Source: Lachnospiraceae bacterium UBA6987 (GTDB lineage Bacteria > Bacillota > Clostridia > Lachnospirales > Lachnospiraceae). Taken from it: a stretch of 64,000 nt of DNA. Position 1 is the first letter of the stretch. Each line of letters starts with the position of its first letter. The notes below the pieces were generated by a model. It was not told where the DNA came from. It did no database searches and saw nothing but the letters and a program-made list of their open reading frames with translations. This document shows positions 1 through 9,233 of the stretch, in pieces. The DNA lies in the NCBI GenBank assembly GCA_002449955.1, contig DJYD01000027.1:7934-71933 (forward strand), read 5' to 3'. Position numbers and translations under genes: made by a program.

Positions 1-1
1 C

Positions 2-331
2 AACGACGCGCCGGTGCTGGCGCGGGCTGACGTCGGCGCCGCCATGGGCGCGCTCGGCTCGGACGCCGCCATCGAAGCAGCGGACATTGTTCTCATGGAT
101 GACAAGCCCTCCAAGACGGCGGAGGCGGTCCTTATCTCCCGCAGGACGCTTGGCATCGCCAGACAGAACATCATTTTTGCGATCGCCGTCAAAGCGGCCA
201 TCCTGGTCCTTGCGGCCTTCGGCCTTGCGCCGATGTGGCTTGCCGTATTCGGCGACGTGGGCGTCATGCTGATCTGCGTGATCAACGCCATGCGCGCAGG
301 AAGCTCAGACAGAGAACGGCTTTCTGTCTGA
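2..331 (+). CDS. Heavy-metal P-type ATPase, C-terminal end (partial)
   Basis: This is the last 109 residues of a P1B-type metal-exporting ATPase; the rest lies before the window. The frame is open from base 2 and begins inside the hinge motif (NDAPVLARADVGAAMG), which in this family follows the GDGxNDAP loop that binds magnesium and couples phosphorylation to transport. It is followed by AADIVLMDD and two C-terminal membrane segments (about residues 55-90). The P-type assignment is clear from motifs. The metal (Zn/Cd/Pb or Cu/Ag) cannot be decided because the CPC membrane motif is outside the window. The tail after the last helix is short, as is usual. Confidence 0.9.
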   Translation, partial: NDAPVLARADVGAAMGALGSDAAIEAADIVLMDDKPSKTAEAVLISRRTLGIARQNIIFAIAVKAAILVLAAFGLAPMWLAVFGDVGVMLICVINAMRAGSSDRERLSV

Positions 332-414
332 TACGCTGCCTGAGCTGGCCCCTTAGAGATCCTTCGTCGGCGCTTTGTTCCGCCTCAGGGTGACAGAGGG
401 GATGCCCTTCGGGC

Positions 415-443
415 TTGCCCTCGCCGGGCGCTTATGCTATAAT
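415..443 (+). promoter_or_regulatory. Sigma-A promoter before the IS remnant
   Basis: TTGCCC and TATAAT are separated by 17 bases, and the -10 box carries the TGn extension (TGC TATAAT). It points toward the transposase remnant and the hairpin at 488-527. It is probably a leftover of the inserted element or of a lost gene. Confidence 0.5.
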
Positions 444-487
444 GCCGTCGTTCATCGGAGGGTGGATGGTTCAACAGAGATCATTGA

Positions 488-527
488 CCGGATAAGATGA
501 CAGGTGGAATCCCTGTTTCTTATCCGG
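488..527 (+). repeat. Hairpin in the leader of the IS remnant
   Basis: A perfect 10-base inverted repeat (CCGGATAAGA / TCTTATCCGG) encloses a smaller inverted repeat (ACAGG / CCTGT), so the transcript could fold into a long stem with few unpaired bases. It lies between the promoter at 415-443 and the ribosome binding site of the transposase tail. No long T run follows, so it is not a typical terminator. It may be an element end or a translation-hindering leader of the kind seen in some insertion sequences. Confidence 0.5.
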
Positions 528-550
528 CCATTGTTTTGAGGAGGTATTTC

Positions 551-679
551 ATGCCGCAGACTAACGACTTTAACGCAATGGAGTCCTACATCTACTACTA
601 CAACACGGAACGTATCCAGAGGAAGCTTCACTCGATGACCCCTGTCGAATACCATGAGAACTATTATGCGGCCGCATAA
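551..679 (+). pseudogene. IS3-family transposase, C-terminal remnant
   Basis: Only 42 codons remain. They encode the very end of an IS3/IS150-type transposase (DDE integrase core): the motif YIYYYNTERIQRKLHSMTP matches the tail in which a Y-N-x-x-R-x-x-x-x-L-x-x-x-T-P pattern is conserved. An AGGAGG-like site (GAGGAGG) precedes the ATG, so it could still be translated, but the catalytic DDE residues are absent. No second transposase fragment or clear terminal repeat pair was found, so the element cannot move by itself. The rest of the 332-793 interval holds only the promoter and hairpins described here. Confidence 0.75.
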
Positions 680-793
680 GAATACCGCCAGCCGATTGCT
701 CGACTGACGGTATGAAACTTTTAATTATTCACTGTCTTCTTGACGGGTAGCACACCAGGAAAGCAGTGGTCCGTTTTGATGTCCGTACAATTT

Positions 794-2017
794 TTACATC
801 AGGCTGGCAAGAACTTCTTTCTTCTTGGCATCGTAATCCTCCTGCGTAATGAGGCCGGCATCCAGCAGTGATTTCATTTTTGTTAAGACGGCGACAGGAT
901 CTGGTGCTGGGGACTGTGCAACCGGGACTTCTGCGGCGGATTGGGACTGAGGGACCGGAGCTGTTGCCGGAGAGGGCTGCACCACAGGCTGCTGCGCGGA
1001 AGTTCCCTGCACATCGGTGCGGGCAAAAGCGGAGGTATTGGAACCCTGCACCGTGGTTGCTACCGGCACGGCACCGGCAAGCGGTGAGGCAAGGCCGCCC
1101 ATCATCTTCCCGAGGATCATCCCTTCGGCAATCCCCATGCCGAGGCCGGCACCGCTGCCGCCCATATTTTTCGAAGTGCCCACCAGCGTTTCCGACTGCA
1201 GTTTGGTCCGCCAGGCTTCCTCTCCCAGGGCATCCAGCGCTGCCCTTTCCCCGAGTGCCTCCTGTGCCCGTGCCATCGCACCTAGCCGCATCTCGTCAAG
1301 ACGGTCATACTTGGTGGTATCGACGTCCAGTCCAGACAAGGAGAAGCGCACACACGTCAATCCGTATTCGCGGAAAGTTCGGTCGAGAAGCGGCGTCACC
1401 TGCTGTGAAAGCTCATCCAGATGCTCATCCAGACCAATCAGTTCCCCATTGTAATTATTCAGGAGCAGTGCCACCTGAGAACGGATGACCGACTGCAGTT
1501 CGTTGCTGAAGTAGCTGTCAAGATCCTTCTGTGTCTCAAAACGCAGACCGGAGCCGACCAGCTTTTGTAAAAAAGCCGCCGGATCGGTGATGCGTACCTT
1601 GTAGGCACCGCGCGCGAGAACTTCGGTGCGGATGTTGTGGACAGTGTCACGGACCTGGATAGGACTGGAAGCTCCCCAAAGGATCTCCTGACTGTCCGCA
1701 GCCCGCACGAAATAGACCACGCAGTTGAACATGCTGATGCCGCCGCTCACAGCATTCCGGATGCGGCTGATAAACGGATAGTTCTGTGTCGTAAGTTTGT
1801 AGGTCCCGCTTTCGCTGAACACCTCTTCGATCGTACCGCTCTTGACAAAGATAGCGGATTCACCGGGCATCACGACCAACCGTGAGTTTGTGTTGAAGTC
1901 CTCTTCCGGCTGTTTCCAAATCAGAAGCCCAGGGGCTCCTGAATTCTTGATGACCTCACAAAAATGCTTTCTTCCCCCGGGATAGTTTATTTCATTCGGA
2001 TTTTTCAAAAAAGCCAT
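794..2017 (-). CDS. SPFH-domain protein with C-terminal SHOCT domain
   Basis: The protein has 407 residues. Residues about 20-270 resemble the SPFH/virion-core-like family (YdjI type), which assembles into oligomers at membranes. A glycine/methionine-rich segment (about 285-320) is followed by a Pro/Gln/Ala-rich linker and a SHOCT domain at the end (LTKMKSLLDAGLITQEDYDA...), a short helical module often found on membrane-stress or oligomerising proteins. It is the third gene of a minus-strand operon after two zinc-ribbon membrane proteins, 14 bases downstream of the second, with an AAGGAG site. Function is not known; a membrane-organising or envelope-stress role is inferred from SPFH biology only. 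Confidence 0.8.
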   Translation of the reverse strand: MAFLKNPNEINYPGGRKHFCEVIKNSGAPGLLIWKQPEEDFNTNSRLVVMPGESAIFVKSGTIEEVFSESGTYKLTTQNYPFISRIRNAVSGGISMFNCVVYFVRAADSQEILWGASSPIQVRDTVHNIRTEVLARGAYKVRITDPAAFLQKLVGSGLRFETQKDLDSYFSNELQSVIRSQVALLLNNYNGELIGLDEHLDELSQQVTPLLDRTFREYGLTCVRFSLSGLDVDTTKYDRLDEMRLGAMARAQEALGERAALDALGEEAWRTKLQSETLVGTSKNMGGSGAGLGMGIAEGMILGKMMGGLASPLAGAVPVATTVQGSNTSAFARTDVQGTSAQQPVVQPSPATAPVPQSQSAAEVPVAQSPAPDPVAVLTKMKSLLDAGLITQEDYDAKKKEVLASLM

Positions 2018-2031
2018 GGCTGGTGCTCCTT

Positions 2032-2979
2032 CTAATTCCCTTTTGCTTTTTCAAGTGCTGCATTTGCTGCTTCCAGCTCTTTTTTCAGTTTATAGATTTC
2101 CGATGACGGATTGTACATGCTATTGGCTTTTTCCCGTTCAGATATGTTAAAAAGTTTCGACAATTGTCCGCCAAGAAACACCAAGATGCCGGTAATGAGA
2201 CCTGTGACCAGCAGGAAAACAGCAATCAACACGACCAGACCGATGATCTCTCCAATGATCTTCAGTGTGCTGTATCCTGAAAAATCAAGACTGTACCCTT
2301 GTTTCTTCCAGAACTTGATCAGCAAAATGATACTGATGATTACGCCCGCTGCTCCAAAAACAAATCGGAAAGGATTTTTCAGCTTTTCAGCTTTCCTTAT
2401 GGCGTCATCTCTGGCTTTCTCTTGCTCTTTCAGCTGTGCCATCTGTGCTTCCAGCCTGTCGACATTGTTCTGGTTCTGAGCAACGGCGTTATTTCGCAGC
2501 GCTTGCCGCATCCGGCAGAAGTCGTTCCATTGCTGCTGATATTTACTTTTGATCCCCATAGCAACGGGAGCAAGGGCCAAGACCTTCTGCGCGTACCCGT
2601 CCAGTTCATCCCATAGTTTCTGGCTCAGTCCGCAAGTCGTCAGATCCTCCGTGCGGATGCGAATAAGGCCCCAGTAAGCCTCGTACGAATCAGGCAGGAC
2701 ACGGATGACCGCCCGCGCGATTTCTTCTGCCTTTTTATAATCCTTCAGGACTGAGATGCACGATTCCATCTGTCTCAGCTGGACCGTGCTGGAGCTTTCA
2801 TCCTGGTTGATGACCGTATCGACATGCTGGATATTGTATTCATTGACGATCTTGTAATTGTTGATCGCATCCTGCACGAGATATTCTGCATGACAAAAAG
2901 GACAGGTCGCTGTTTTTTTTGTACTGTCTACCTGAAGATTTCCGCCGCAGTTTGTACACTTAGCCCGCTCAATAGACAT
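2032..2979 (-). CDS. Zinc-ribbon membrane protein (paralogue 2)
   Basis: A protein of 315 residues. An N-terminal zinc ribbon (CTNCGG...CPFCHAEY, two CxxC knuckles, residues 8-33) is followed by a mostly helical cytoplasmic region with TPR-like spacing (about 60-200), then about three membrane segments (205-275), and a charged coiled-coil tail ending in alternating Lys/Glu. It shares its N-terminal layout (ribbon, then VQDAI-N, then a Tyr/Gln/Val-rich strand) with the adjacent upstream gene, so the two arose by duplication. The site AGGAGG precedes the ATG. The family is unnamed; I give no function beyond a probable zinc-binding membrane protein acting with its operon partners. Confidence 0.75.
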   Translation of the reverse strand: MSIERAKCTNCGGNLQVDSTKKTATCPFCHAEYLVQDAINNYKIVNEYNIQHVDTVINQDESSSTVQLRQMESCISVLKDYKKAEEIARAVIRVLPDSYEAYWGLIRIRTEDLTTCGLSQKLWDELDGYAQKVLALAPVAMGIKSKYQQQWNDFCRMRQALRNNAVAQNQNNVDRLEAQMAQLKEQEKARDDAIRKAEKLKNPFRFVFGAAGVIISIILLIKFWKKQGYSLDFSGYSTLKIIGEIIGLVVLIAVFLLVTGLITGILVFLGGQLSKLFNISEREKANSMYNPSSEIYKLKKELEAANAALEKAKGN

Positions 2980-3000
2980 AATCCTTAATCCTCCTGTTTT

Positions 3001-3942
3001 TTACTTCAAAAGATCATATTTTACCTGAAGTTGGCGGTCCAGCTTGTCTGCGCTTCCTCGCAGCCTCAGCATAGTCTGTTCCGATTCATGCTCCAGTTCC
3101 GCGAAAGCTCTTATCTTCTTCTTCCAGCTCAGCATGCGAATAAGATTGATGAGAGCGAAGATCAAAGGAATGACCGAGGAAATCATGATCGCCCGGCAGA
3201 CAGGAAAATCACCGTTGTTGCCGAGCAAAGCCATCGCTAATTGCTCCAGGAGTGCGCCGGCGACGAAAATGCAGACTGCGACCTTGACCAGAAACCAGGC
3301 TCTCGCCCCGGGGTCTTTCGCATTATATTTATCTTTCATTGATTTTTTTGCTTTGGCATACAGGGTGTATTCTTCCTGTGCCTTTTTTTCCTTGCTCCGT
3401 TCCGCATCTCTCTGCTGAGTCAGCAACTGGATCTTCTGCTGTGTTTCGGAAACGATACGGGGACGTTCCTGCTGCCAAAGTGCCTGATAAGCCGTCCAGT
3501 CTTTCAGTTTTTTTTGCTGATCCTCGCCCCAGGCTGTTTTCAGAGCCCGGTCGGCCAGAGACGCCAGCCCTCCATCGAGATCCGTCTTCGAAAAGACAAC
3601 ATTTTTCATGTTTTTCGTCCGGCTTCGCAGGATGCCCCACCAACCGTCGCTTTCTCCGGGCAGAAGATCGGAATACTCCCGGAAGGTCTTCTCAGCAGCT
3701 GCATAATCCTGCTCTGCCAGATACGCCTCTCCTTTATGGAGCATTTCCTTGGACTTGTCCAGACTCTCGATATTCATAGTCTGGATATTGTCGACTTGAT
3801 ACTGCTTGGTGATAGTCACATTGCTGATGGCATCCTGCACATCATATTCTGCTCCGCAGTATGGACAAAACGCACTCTTCAGTGAATTATCCACCTGCAG
3901 ATTTGCACCGCATACGGTGCATCGTGCCGCTACGACAGGCAT
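3001..3942 (-). CDS. Zinc-ribbon membrane protein (paralogue 1)
   Basis: First gene of the minus-strand trio; 313 residues. It has a zinc ribbon (CTVCGA...CPYCGAEY, residues 8-33) and the same VQDAI-N sequence after it as the downstream paralogue. A helical repeat region follows (AYLAEQDYAAAEKTFREYSDLLPGE reads like a TPR unit), then two membrane segments (about 218-265) and a charged coiled-coil C-terminus. AGGAGG is present before the ATG, and the promoter at 4029-4057 lies upstream. The gene stands 21 bases before paralogue 2. Function unknown; the combination with SPFH-SHOCT suggests a membrane-associated assembly. Confidence 0.75.
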   Translation of the reverse strand: MPVVAARCTVCGANLQVDNSLKSAFCPYCGAEYDVQDAISNVTITKQYQVDNIQTMNIESLDKSKEMLHKGEAYLAEQDYAAAEKTFREYSDLLPGESDGWWGILRSRTKNMKNVVFSKTDLDGGLASLADRALKTAWGEDQQKKLKDWTAYQALWQQERPRIVSETQQKIQLLTQQRDAERSKEKKAQEEYTLYAKAKKSMKDKYNAKDPGARAWFLVKVAVCIFVAGALLEQLAMALLGNNGDFPVCRAIMISSVIPLIFALINLIRMLSWKKKIRAFAELEHESEQTMLRLRGSADKLDRQLQVKYDLLK

Positions 3943-4028
3943 TGAGATCCTCCTGTATATTCCTTTTTCTGTGCTGGTGCTTCTGTTTCTGTCGGGACGA
4001 CGTATAAAAGAAGACGCCTGTCTACTTT

Positions 4029-4057
4029 TTTATAACTCAAAAAACGAGGCTTTTCAA
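4029..4057 (-). promoter_or_regulatory. Promoter of the zinc-ribbon/SPFH operon
   Basis: On the minus strand TTGAAA and TATAAA are 17 bases apart, reading toward the zinc-ribbon gene that starts at 3942. It lies in the 321-base gap 3943-4263, which otherwise shows only the opposite promoter at 4204-4232 and an A/T-rich stretch. Confidence 0.6.
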
Positions 4058-4203
4058 TAATAAACCAAGGTATTTTTAGCGGAATCTTATTTTGTGAAGC
4101 GTGACTGTCTGCAGGTTTTCATTTTGGTCAGTGCAAAACACCCGTTCGTATCCCTAGGTTTTCCTGCCCCTTTCCGACTGCCTTCCAAGGAGGCTGGAAA
4201 GTC

Positions 4204-4232
4204 TTGCATTTTTCCACCCGGAGGAGTATGAT
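4204..4232 (+). promoter_or_regulatory. Promoter of the FakA-C-like gene
   Basis: TTGCAT and TATGAT with a 17-base spacer, about 30 bases before the start codon at 4264. The GGAGGAG inside it might look like a ribosome binding site for the ATG at 4228, but that spacing is one base, so the later start is preferred. Confidence 0.5.
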
Positions 4233-4263
4233 AAAACCAAATTCGCAACAAGGAGGAGAAGCC

Positions 4264-4521
4264 ATGCTGGAATTTCGCTATGATACCCAGATGCTGATCG
4301 AAAGAAGAGACCGCGATCTCGACGAAGACGAGATCAATGATTATATTACCGAACATTTCGAAGGCGACAGCCTGCTTGCTGTCGGCGACGAAGACCTGAT
4401 CAAGATCCATTTCCATACCAATGAACCGTGGAAGATCCTGGAATACGGTGCCTCCGTCGGCGAGATCTACGACATCGTCGTGGAAGACATGGAGCGCCAG
4501 GCAAACGGACTGCAAGGCTGA
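4264..4521 (+). CDS. Stand-alone FakA/YloV C-terminal domain protein
   Basis: An 85-residue protein. Its whole length aligns by eye with the C-terminal end of FakA/YloV, the fatty-acid kinase related to dihydroxyacetone kinase: FRYDTQMLIE at the start, then DSLLAVGDEDLIKIHFHTNEP, a close match to the DSLVVVxDxxLxKVHxHTxxP signature, then a final GEIYDIVVEDMERQ. The kinase (DAK2) domain is absent. GGAGGAG sits five bases before the chosen ATG; an in-frame upstream extension has no good site. The gene is monocistronic, with its own promoter and terminator. Function as a separate piece is unknown; it might bind an acyl carrier or regulate a full-length kinase. Confidence 0.75.
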   Translation: MLEFRYDTQMLIERRDRDLDEDEINDYITEHFEGDSLLAVGDEDLIKIHFHTNEPWKILEYGASVGEIYDIVVEDMERQANGLQG

Positions 4522-4542
4522 CCCTGCAAAAGGGTACAGGAA

Positions 4543-4578
4543 GGCCTGCCGGAGAAGCGAGATCCGGCAGGCTTTTTT
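4543..4578 (+). terminator. Intrinsic terminator
   Basis: A perfect 10-base stem (GCCTGCCGGA / TCCGGCAGGC) with a nine-base loop is followed by a run of six Ts. It closes the FakA-C-like transcription unit. Confidence 0.85.
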
Positions 4579-4630
4579 CAGAAGTTGAAGCGCTGCCCCG
4601 CCGGAAACGGCGAATCTGCAGGAGAGTCTT

Positions 4631-6172
4631 ATGAATTACGAACCCGCACTCTACTCAACCATATTTTCCCTGCTGCCGGCCCTGCTTGCCATCACCCTCG
4701 CCCTGGTGACCAAAGAGGTCTACAGCTCCTTATTTCTCGGCATCCTGGCCGGCGCTCTGCTTTACGCAGGCGGCAACCTGGAGCTGGCCTACAACACCCT
4801 GCTCTTCAATGAGGAGGGCGGCCTGATCCCCAATATCGCGAACATTTCGCATGCCTCGATCCTGGTCTTCTGCGCCCTGCTCTTCATGCTGGTGGAGATC
4901 CTGAACCGCTCCGGCGCGGTCGCGGCCTTCGGGCGCTTTGCTACGTCAAAGATCAAGTCCCGCGTGGGCACGCAGCTGGCGGCGATCCTGTTGGGCGTTC
5001 TGATCTTCGTGGACGACGGCTTCAACTGCATGACCGTCGGCTCCGTGATGCGGCCTATTTCTGACCGACAGAAGATCTCCCGCGCAAAGCTTGCCTATAT
5101 CATCGACTCCACGGCGGCGCCGGTGTGCATCATCGCGCCTATCTCCAGCTGGGCGGCGGCCGTCACGAGCTCCGTGCCGGAATCCATGGGCATCAACGGC
5201 TTTGCCATGTTCGTGAAGCTGATCCCGTATAACCTTTACGCCCTGCTGACCTTAGGTATGATGCTTTTCTTGGTGACCATGAAGGTTGATTTCGGCCCCA
5301 TGAAGAAATCGGAGGAAAAGGCGCTTGCCGGCGATGTGGGCGCTTCCGAAGCGCTTTCGACCGACGCGCCGTCAAAGGGCATGCAGGGGAAGGCGAAACC
5401 GATCGACCTGATCCTGCCTGTCGCATTGCTGATCGTGACCTGCGTATTCTGCATGGCTTATACCGGCGGCATCCTGGATGGCGTATCCCTTCAGATGGCC
5501 TTTGCCGACTGTGACTCACCGAGAGCCCTGGTCATGGGGAGCCTTTTCACACTGGTCTTCACCTGCATCTTTTATCTGATCCGCGGGGTGTTGGATTTCA
5601 AGACCTTCATGGGCGGCATCCCGGCCGGCCTGCGGACCATGTGCGCTCCCATGATCATCCTGATCCTTTCCTGGAACCTGTCCGGCATGACAGGCCTGCT
5701 CGGTGCCGCGCCCTTCATCCACGACGTGGTGGAAGCCTCGGCAGCCTCCCTGCAGATGTTCCTGCCGGTCATCATCTTCCTGATCTCGGTCTTCTTAGCG
5801 TTCGCCTCCGGGACCAGCTGGGGCACCTTTATGATCCTGATCCCCATCATCTGCGGCGTTTTCCCGGAAAATGAGGCGATGCTTCTCGTATCCATCGCAG
5901 CCTGCCTTTCCGGCGCTGTCTGCGGCGACCACTGCAGCCCCATCTCCGATACGACCATCATGAGCTCGGCAGGCGCCGGCTGTCAGCATGTGGAACACGT
6001 CTCCACGCAGCTGCCCTATGCCATCACGGTGGCGGCGGTCTCGGCCTGCGGCTATCTGATCTCCGGCATCCTCGCCTACAACGTGGGCTCCGGTGTGGCC
6101 CTGCTTGCCACCCCCGCCGCCTTCGCCATCCTCTTCGGCGTGGTCATGATTGCGAAAAAGCGGAGAGCTTAA
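4631..6172 (+). CDS. NhaC-type Na+/H+ antiporter family protein
   Basis: An integral membrane protein of 513 residues with about a dozen hydrophobic segments. It fits the NhaC/ArsB-like superfamily of large Firmicute antiporters: an early VTKEVYSSLFLGILAGALL segment, FVDDGFNCMTVGSVMRPISD, FASGTSWGTFMILIPI and GDHCSPISDTTIMSSAGAGC are all characteristic, the last carrying the acidic and polar residues thought to line the ion path. These proteins exchange Na+ for H+, or for organic ions in some relatives (malate/lactate types). The AGGAG site is close before the ATG. Single gene, closed by the terminator at 6199-6242. The exact exchanged ions cannot be told. Confidence 0.85.
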   Translation: MNYEPALYSTIFSLLPALLAITLALVTKEVYSSLFLGILAGALLYAGGNLELAYNTLLFNEEGGLIPNIANISHASILVFCALLFMLVEILNRSGAVAAFGRFATSKIKSRVGTQLAAILLGVLIFVDDGFNCMTVGSVMRPISDRQKISRAKLAYIIDSTAAPVCIIAPISSWAAAVTSSVPESMGINGFAMFVKLIPYNLYALLTLGMMLFLVTMKVDFGPMKKSEEKALAGDVGASEALSTDAPSKGMQGKAKPIDLILPVALLIVTCVFCMAYTGGILDGVSLQMAFADCDSPRALVMGSLFTLVFTCIFYLIRGVLDFKTFMGGIPAGLRTMCAPMIILILSWNLSGMTGLLGAAPFIHDVVEASAASLQMFLPVIIFLISVFLAFASGTSWGTFMILIPIICGVFPENEAMLLVSIAACLSGAVCGDHCSPISDTTIMSSAGAGCQHVEHVSTQLPYAITVAAVSACGYLISGILAYNVGSGVALLATPAAFAILFGVVMIAKKRRA

Positions 6173-6198
6173 AACTGAATATCCCCCAGAACAAGAAT

Positions 6199-6242
6199 CC
6201 CCAAGCAGCTTATGTGTTTCAACATCCTGCTTGGGGTTTTTT
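6199..6242 (+). terminator. Intrinsic terminator after the antiporter gene
   Basis: CCCCAAGCAG pairs with CTGCTTGGGG across an 18-base loop and is followed by six Ts. Confidence 0.8.
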
Positions 6243-6246
6243 GGAT

Positions 6247-6275
6247 TTGACAATCTTTTTTCTGTGAATTATATT
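6247..6275 (+). promoter_or_regulatory. Strong promoter of the sugar ABC operon
   Basis: TTGACA and TATATT with a 17-base A/T-rich spacer, starting five bases after the T run of the preceding terminator. About 70 bases of leader follow before the first gene. No CcpA-like operator or regulator gene was recognised next to it. Confidence 0.7.
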
Positions 6276-6344
6276 TAAAATATAGAAAACCCCAAGGCGC
6301 CGGGCTCTGTCCGGCGTTAAATTCATGGGTACGTGAGAGCTATT

Positions 6345-7436
<1,092 letters not shown>

Positions 7437-7452
7437 CGCAGGAGGCCATGCC

Positions 7453-8343
7453 ATGAAAAACAACAAACTGAAAGCCTGGCTGTACCTGCTGCCGGCGATC
7501 GCCTTTCTGGGGATCTTCATGGTCTACCCGCTCGTGGATGTATTCGTCTACGCCTTCCAGGAGGGCTTCAACTTCGCCTCGCAGACCTATAAAGGCGTCG
7601 GCTGGCACAATTTCTCCTATGTGCTGCGCGATCCGTACTTTCTTCAGGCCATTAAGAATACCTTTATCATTGTGATCATTACCGTGCCGGCCTCAACGGG
7701 CCTGGCACTGCTCATTTCCCTTGGCTTAAATTCCATCAAACCGCTCAAAAATCTCTTTCAGACGGTGTACTTCCTTCCGTACGTGACCAACACCCTGGCA
7801 GTCGGCCTGGTCTTCATGATCCTGTTCAAGAAGACGGCTTACACCGACGGCCTCGTGAACCTGATTATCAGCTGGTTCGGCGGAGAGGGCATTGACTTCA
7901 TCGACGGCCCCTACTGGGCAAAGATGTTCGTTATGTGCTTCTACACCGTATGGGTGGTCATGCCGTTCAAGATCCTGATCCTTACGAGCGCGCTCGCTTC
8001 GGTCAATGAGGACTATTACAAGGCCGCGAAAATCGACGGCACTTCGAAGAGCCGTATCTTTTTCCGCATCACGCTGCCCATGATCTCCCCCATGATCTTC
8101 TACCTGGTCATCACCGGCTTTATCGGGGCCTTCAAGGCCTATTCGGACGAGGTGGCTATCTTCGGCACGGATCTGAACGTGGCCGGGATGAATACCATCG
8201 TGGGCTACGTATACGACATGCTCTACGGCGATTCCGGAGGATACCCTTCCTATGCCTCGGCAGCCGCGCTGATCCTGTTCGTGATCGTGCTGACGATCAC
8301 CGTCATCAACCTGATGGTCAGCCGCAAGAACGTGCATTATTAA
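7453..8343 (+). CDS. Sugar ABC transporter permease (MalF/UgpA type)
   Basis: The 296-residue inner permease has six predicted membrane segments starting at residue about 8 (LYLLPAIAFLGIFMVYPLVDVF). The EAA loop that docks on the ATPase reads EDYYKAAKIDGTSKSRIFFRITLPMISP in three parts and is complete with its invariant Gly. The gene follows the ATPase gene by 16 bases with a GGAGG site. It would form the transmembrane channel together with the next permease. Substrate unknown; the family takes up mono- and oligosaccharides or glycerol phosphate. Confidence 0.9.
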   Translation: MKNNKLKAWLYLLPAIAFLGIFMVYPLVDVFVYAFQEGFNFASQTYKGVGWHNFSYVLRDPYFLQAIKNTFIIVIITVPASTGLALLISLGLNSIKPLKNLFQTVYFLPYVTNTLAVGLVFMILFKKTAYTDGLVNLIISWFGGEGIDFIDGPYWAKMFVMCFYTVWVVMPFKILILTSALASVNEDYYKAAKIDGTSKSRIFFRITLPMISPMIFYLVITGFIGAFKAYSDEVAIFGTDLNVAGMNTIVGYVYDMLYGDSGGYPSYASAAALILFVIVLTITVINLMVSRKNVHY

Positions 8344-8357
8344 GGGAGGAGGACGCT

Positions 8358-9233
8358 ATGAATACACAGACTGAGCTGGCTAAAATCGAGCAGCGGGCAA
8401 AGATAAAACGCGTAACGGGCAAGACCCTTACGTACTTCTTCCTGTCTGTCTGGGGCATCTTTGTTCTCTTTCCGTTCTATTGGATGATCCTGACCTCCGT
8501 CAAGAGCTACAGCGCCTACAACGCCGAGTATACGCCCAAATTCTGGACGATGGCGCCGACGCTCGAAAACTACCGGGCGGCCTTTACGACGGTGCCGCTG
8601 GCCAAATATTTCCTGAACACCCTGATCTTCACGGTGGTGACGACGGTGATCATGCTGATCGTGGTGACCCTTGCGGCTTTTGCTTTCTCCAGACTGGAGT
8701 TTAAAGGGAAAAACCTGCTGTTCACCCTGTTCCTGGCCCTCATGATGATCCCGAACGAGCTCGTGGTCATCACGAATTTTGTGACCATCACCAACTGGGG
8801 CATGCGCAATACCTTCTGGGGCCTGATCCTGCCGTCGGTCACGTCGGTCTTCTATATTTACCTGTTGAAGGAGAATTTTGCACAGATCCCGGATGAGCTC
8901 TATAAGGCGGCCAAGGTGGACGGCACCTCGGATTTCAAGTATCTGACGAAGGTCATGATTCCGATCAGCGCACCGACGTTAGTTACCGTGGTCATTCTGA
9001 AGGTCATCGAATGCTGGAACTCTTATGTATGGCCCCGCCTGATCACGGATGATCCGAACTACTACCTGGTGTCAAACGGCATCCAGGAGATCCGTGAGCA
9101 CGGCTTCGGCCGTCAGAACATCCCGGCCATGATGGCGGCGGTCGTGGTCATCAGCGTGCCGCTGATCGTGCTGTTCCTGATCTTCCACAAGAAGATCATG
9201 GCCGGCGTTTCACGGGGAGGGACAAAGGGATGA
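8358..9233 (+). CDS. Sugar ABC transporter permease (MalG/UgpE type)
   Basis: Second permease, 291 residues, six membrane segments. Its EAA loop is DELYKAAKVDGTSDFKYL followed by KVMIPISAP. The typical entry segment (FLSVWGIFVLFPFYWMILTSVK) is at residues about 28-50. GGGAGGAGG precedes the ATG by six bases. The stop codon overlaps the start of the binding-protein gene by four bases (ATGA), so the two are translationally coupled. Confidence 0.9.
   Translation: MNTQTELAKIEQRAKIKRVTGKTLTYFFLSVWGIFVLFPFYWMILTSVKSYSAYNAEYTPKFWTMAPTLENYRAAFTTVPLAKYFLNTLIFTVVTTVIMLIVVTLAAFAFSRLEFKGKNLLFTLFLALMMIPNELVVITNFVTITNWGMRNTFWGLILPSVTSVFYIYLLKENFAQIPDELYKAAKVDGTSDFKYLTKVMIPISAPTLVTVVILKVIECWNSYVWPRLITDDPNYYLVSNGIQEIREHGFGRQNIPAMMAAVVVISVPLIVLFLIFHKKIMAGVSRGGTKG

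Noticed and set aside
350..415. A segment resembling intergenic repeats of gut Firmicutes (CCTCAGGGTGACAGAGG).
   Set aside because: Only one copy was noticed in this window, so it cannot be supported as a repeat from the sequence alone.
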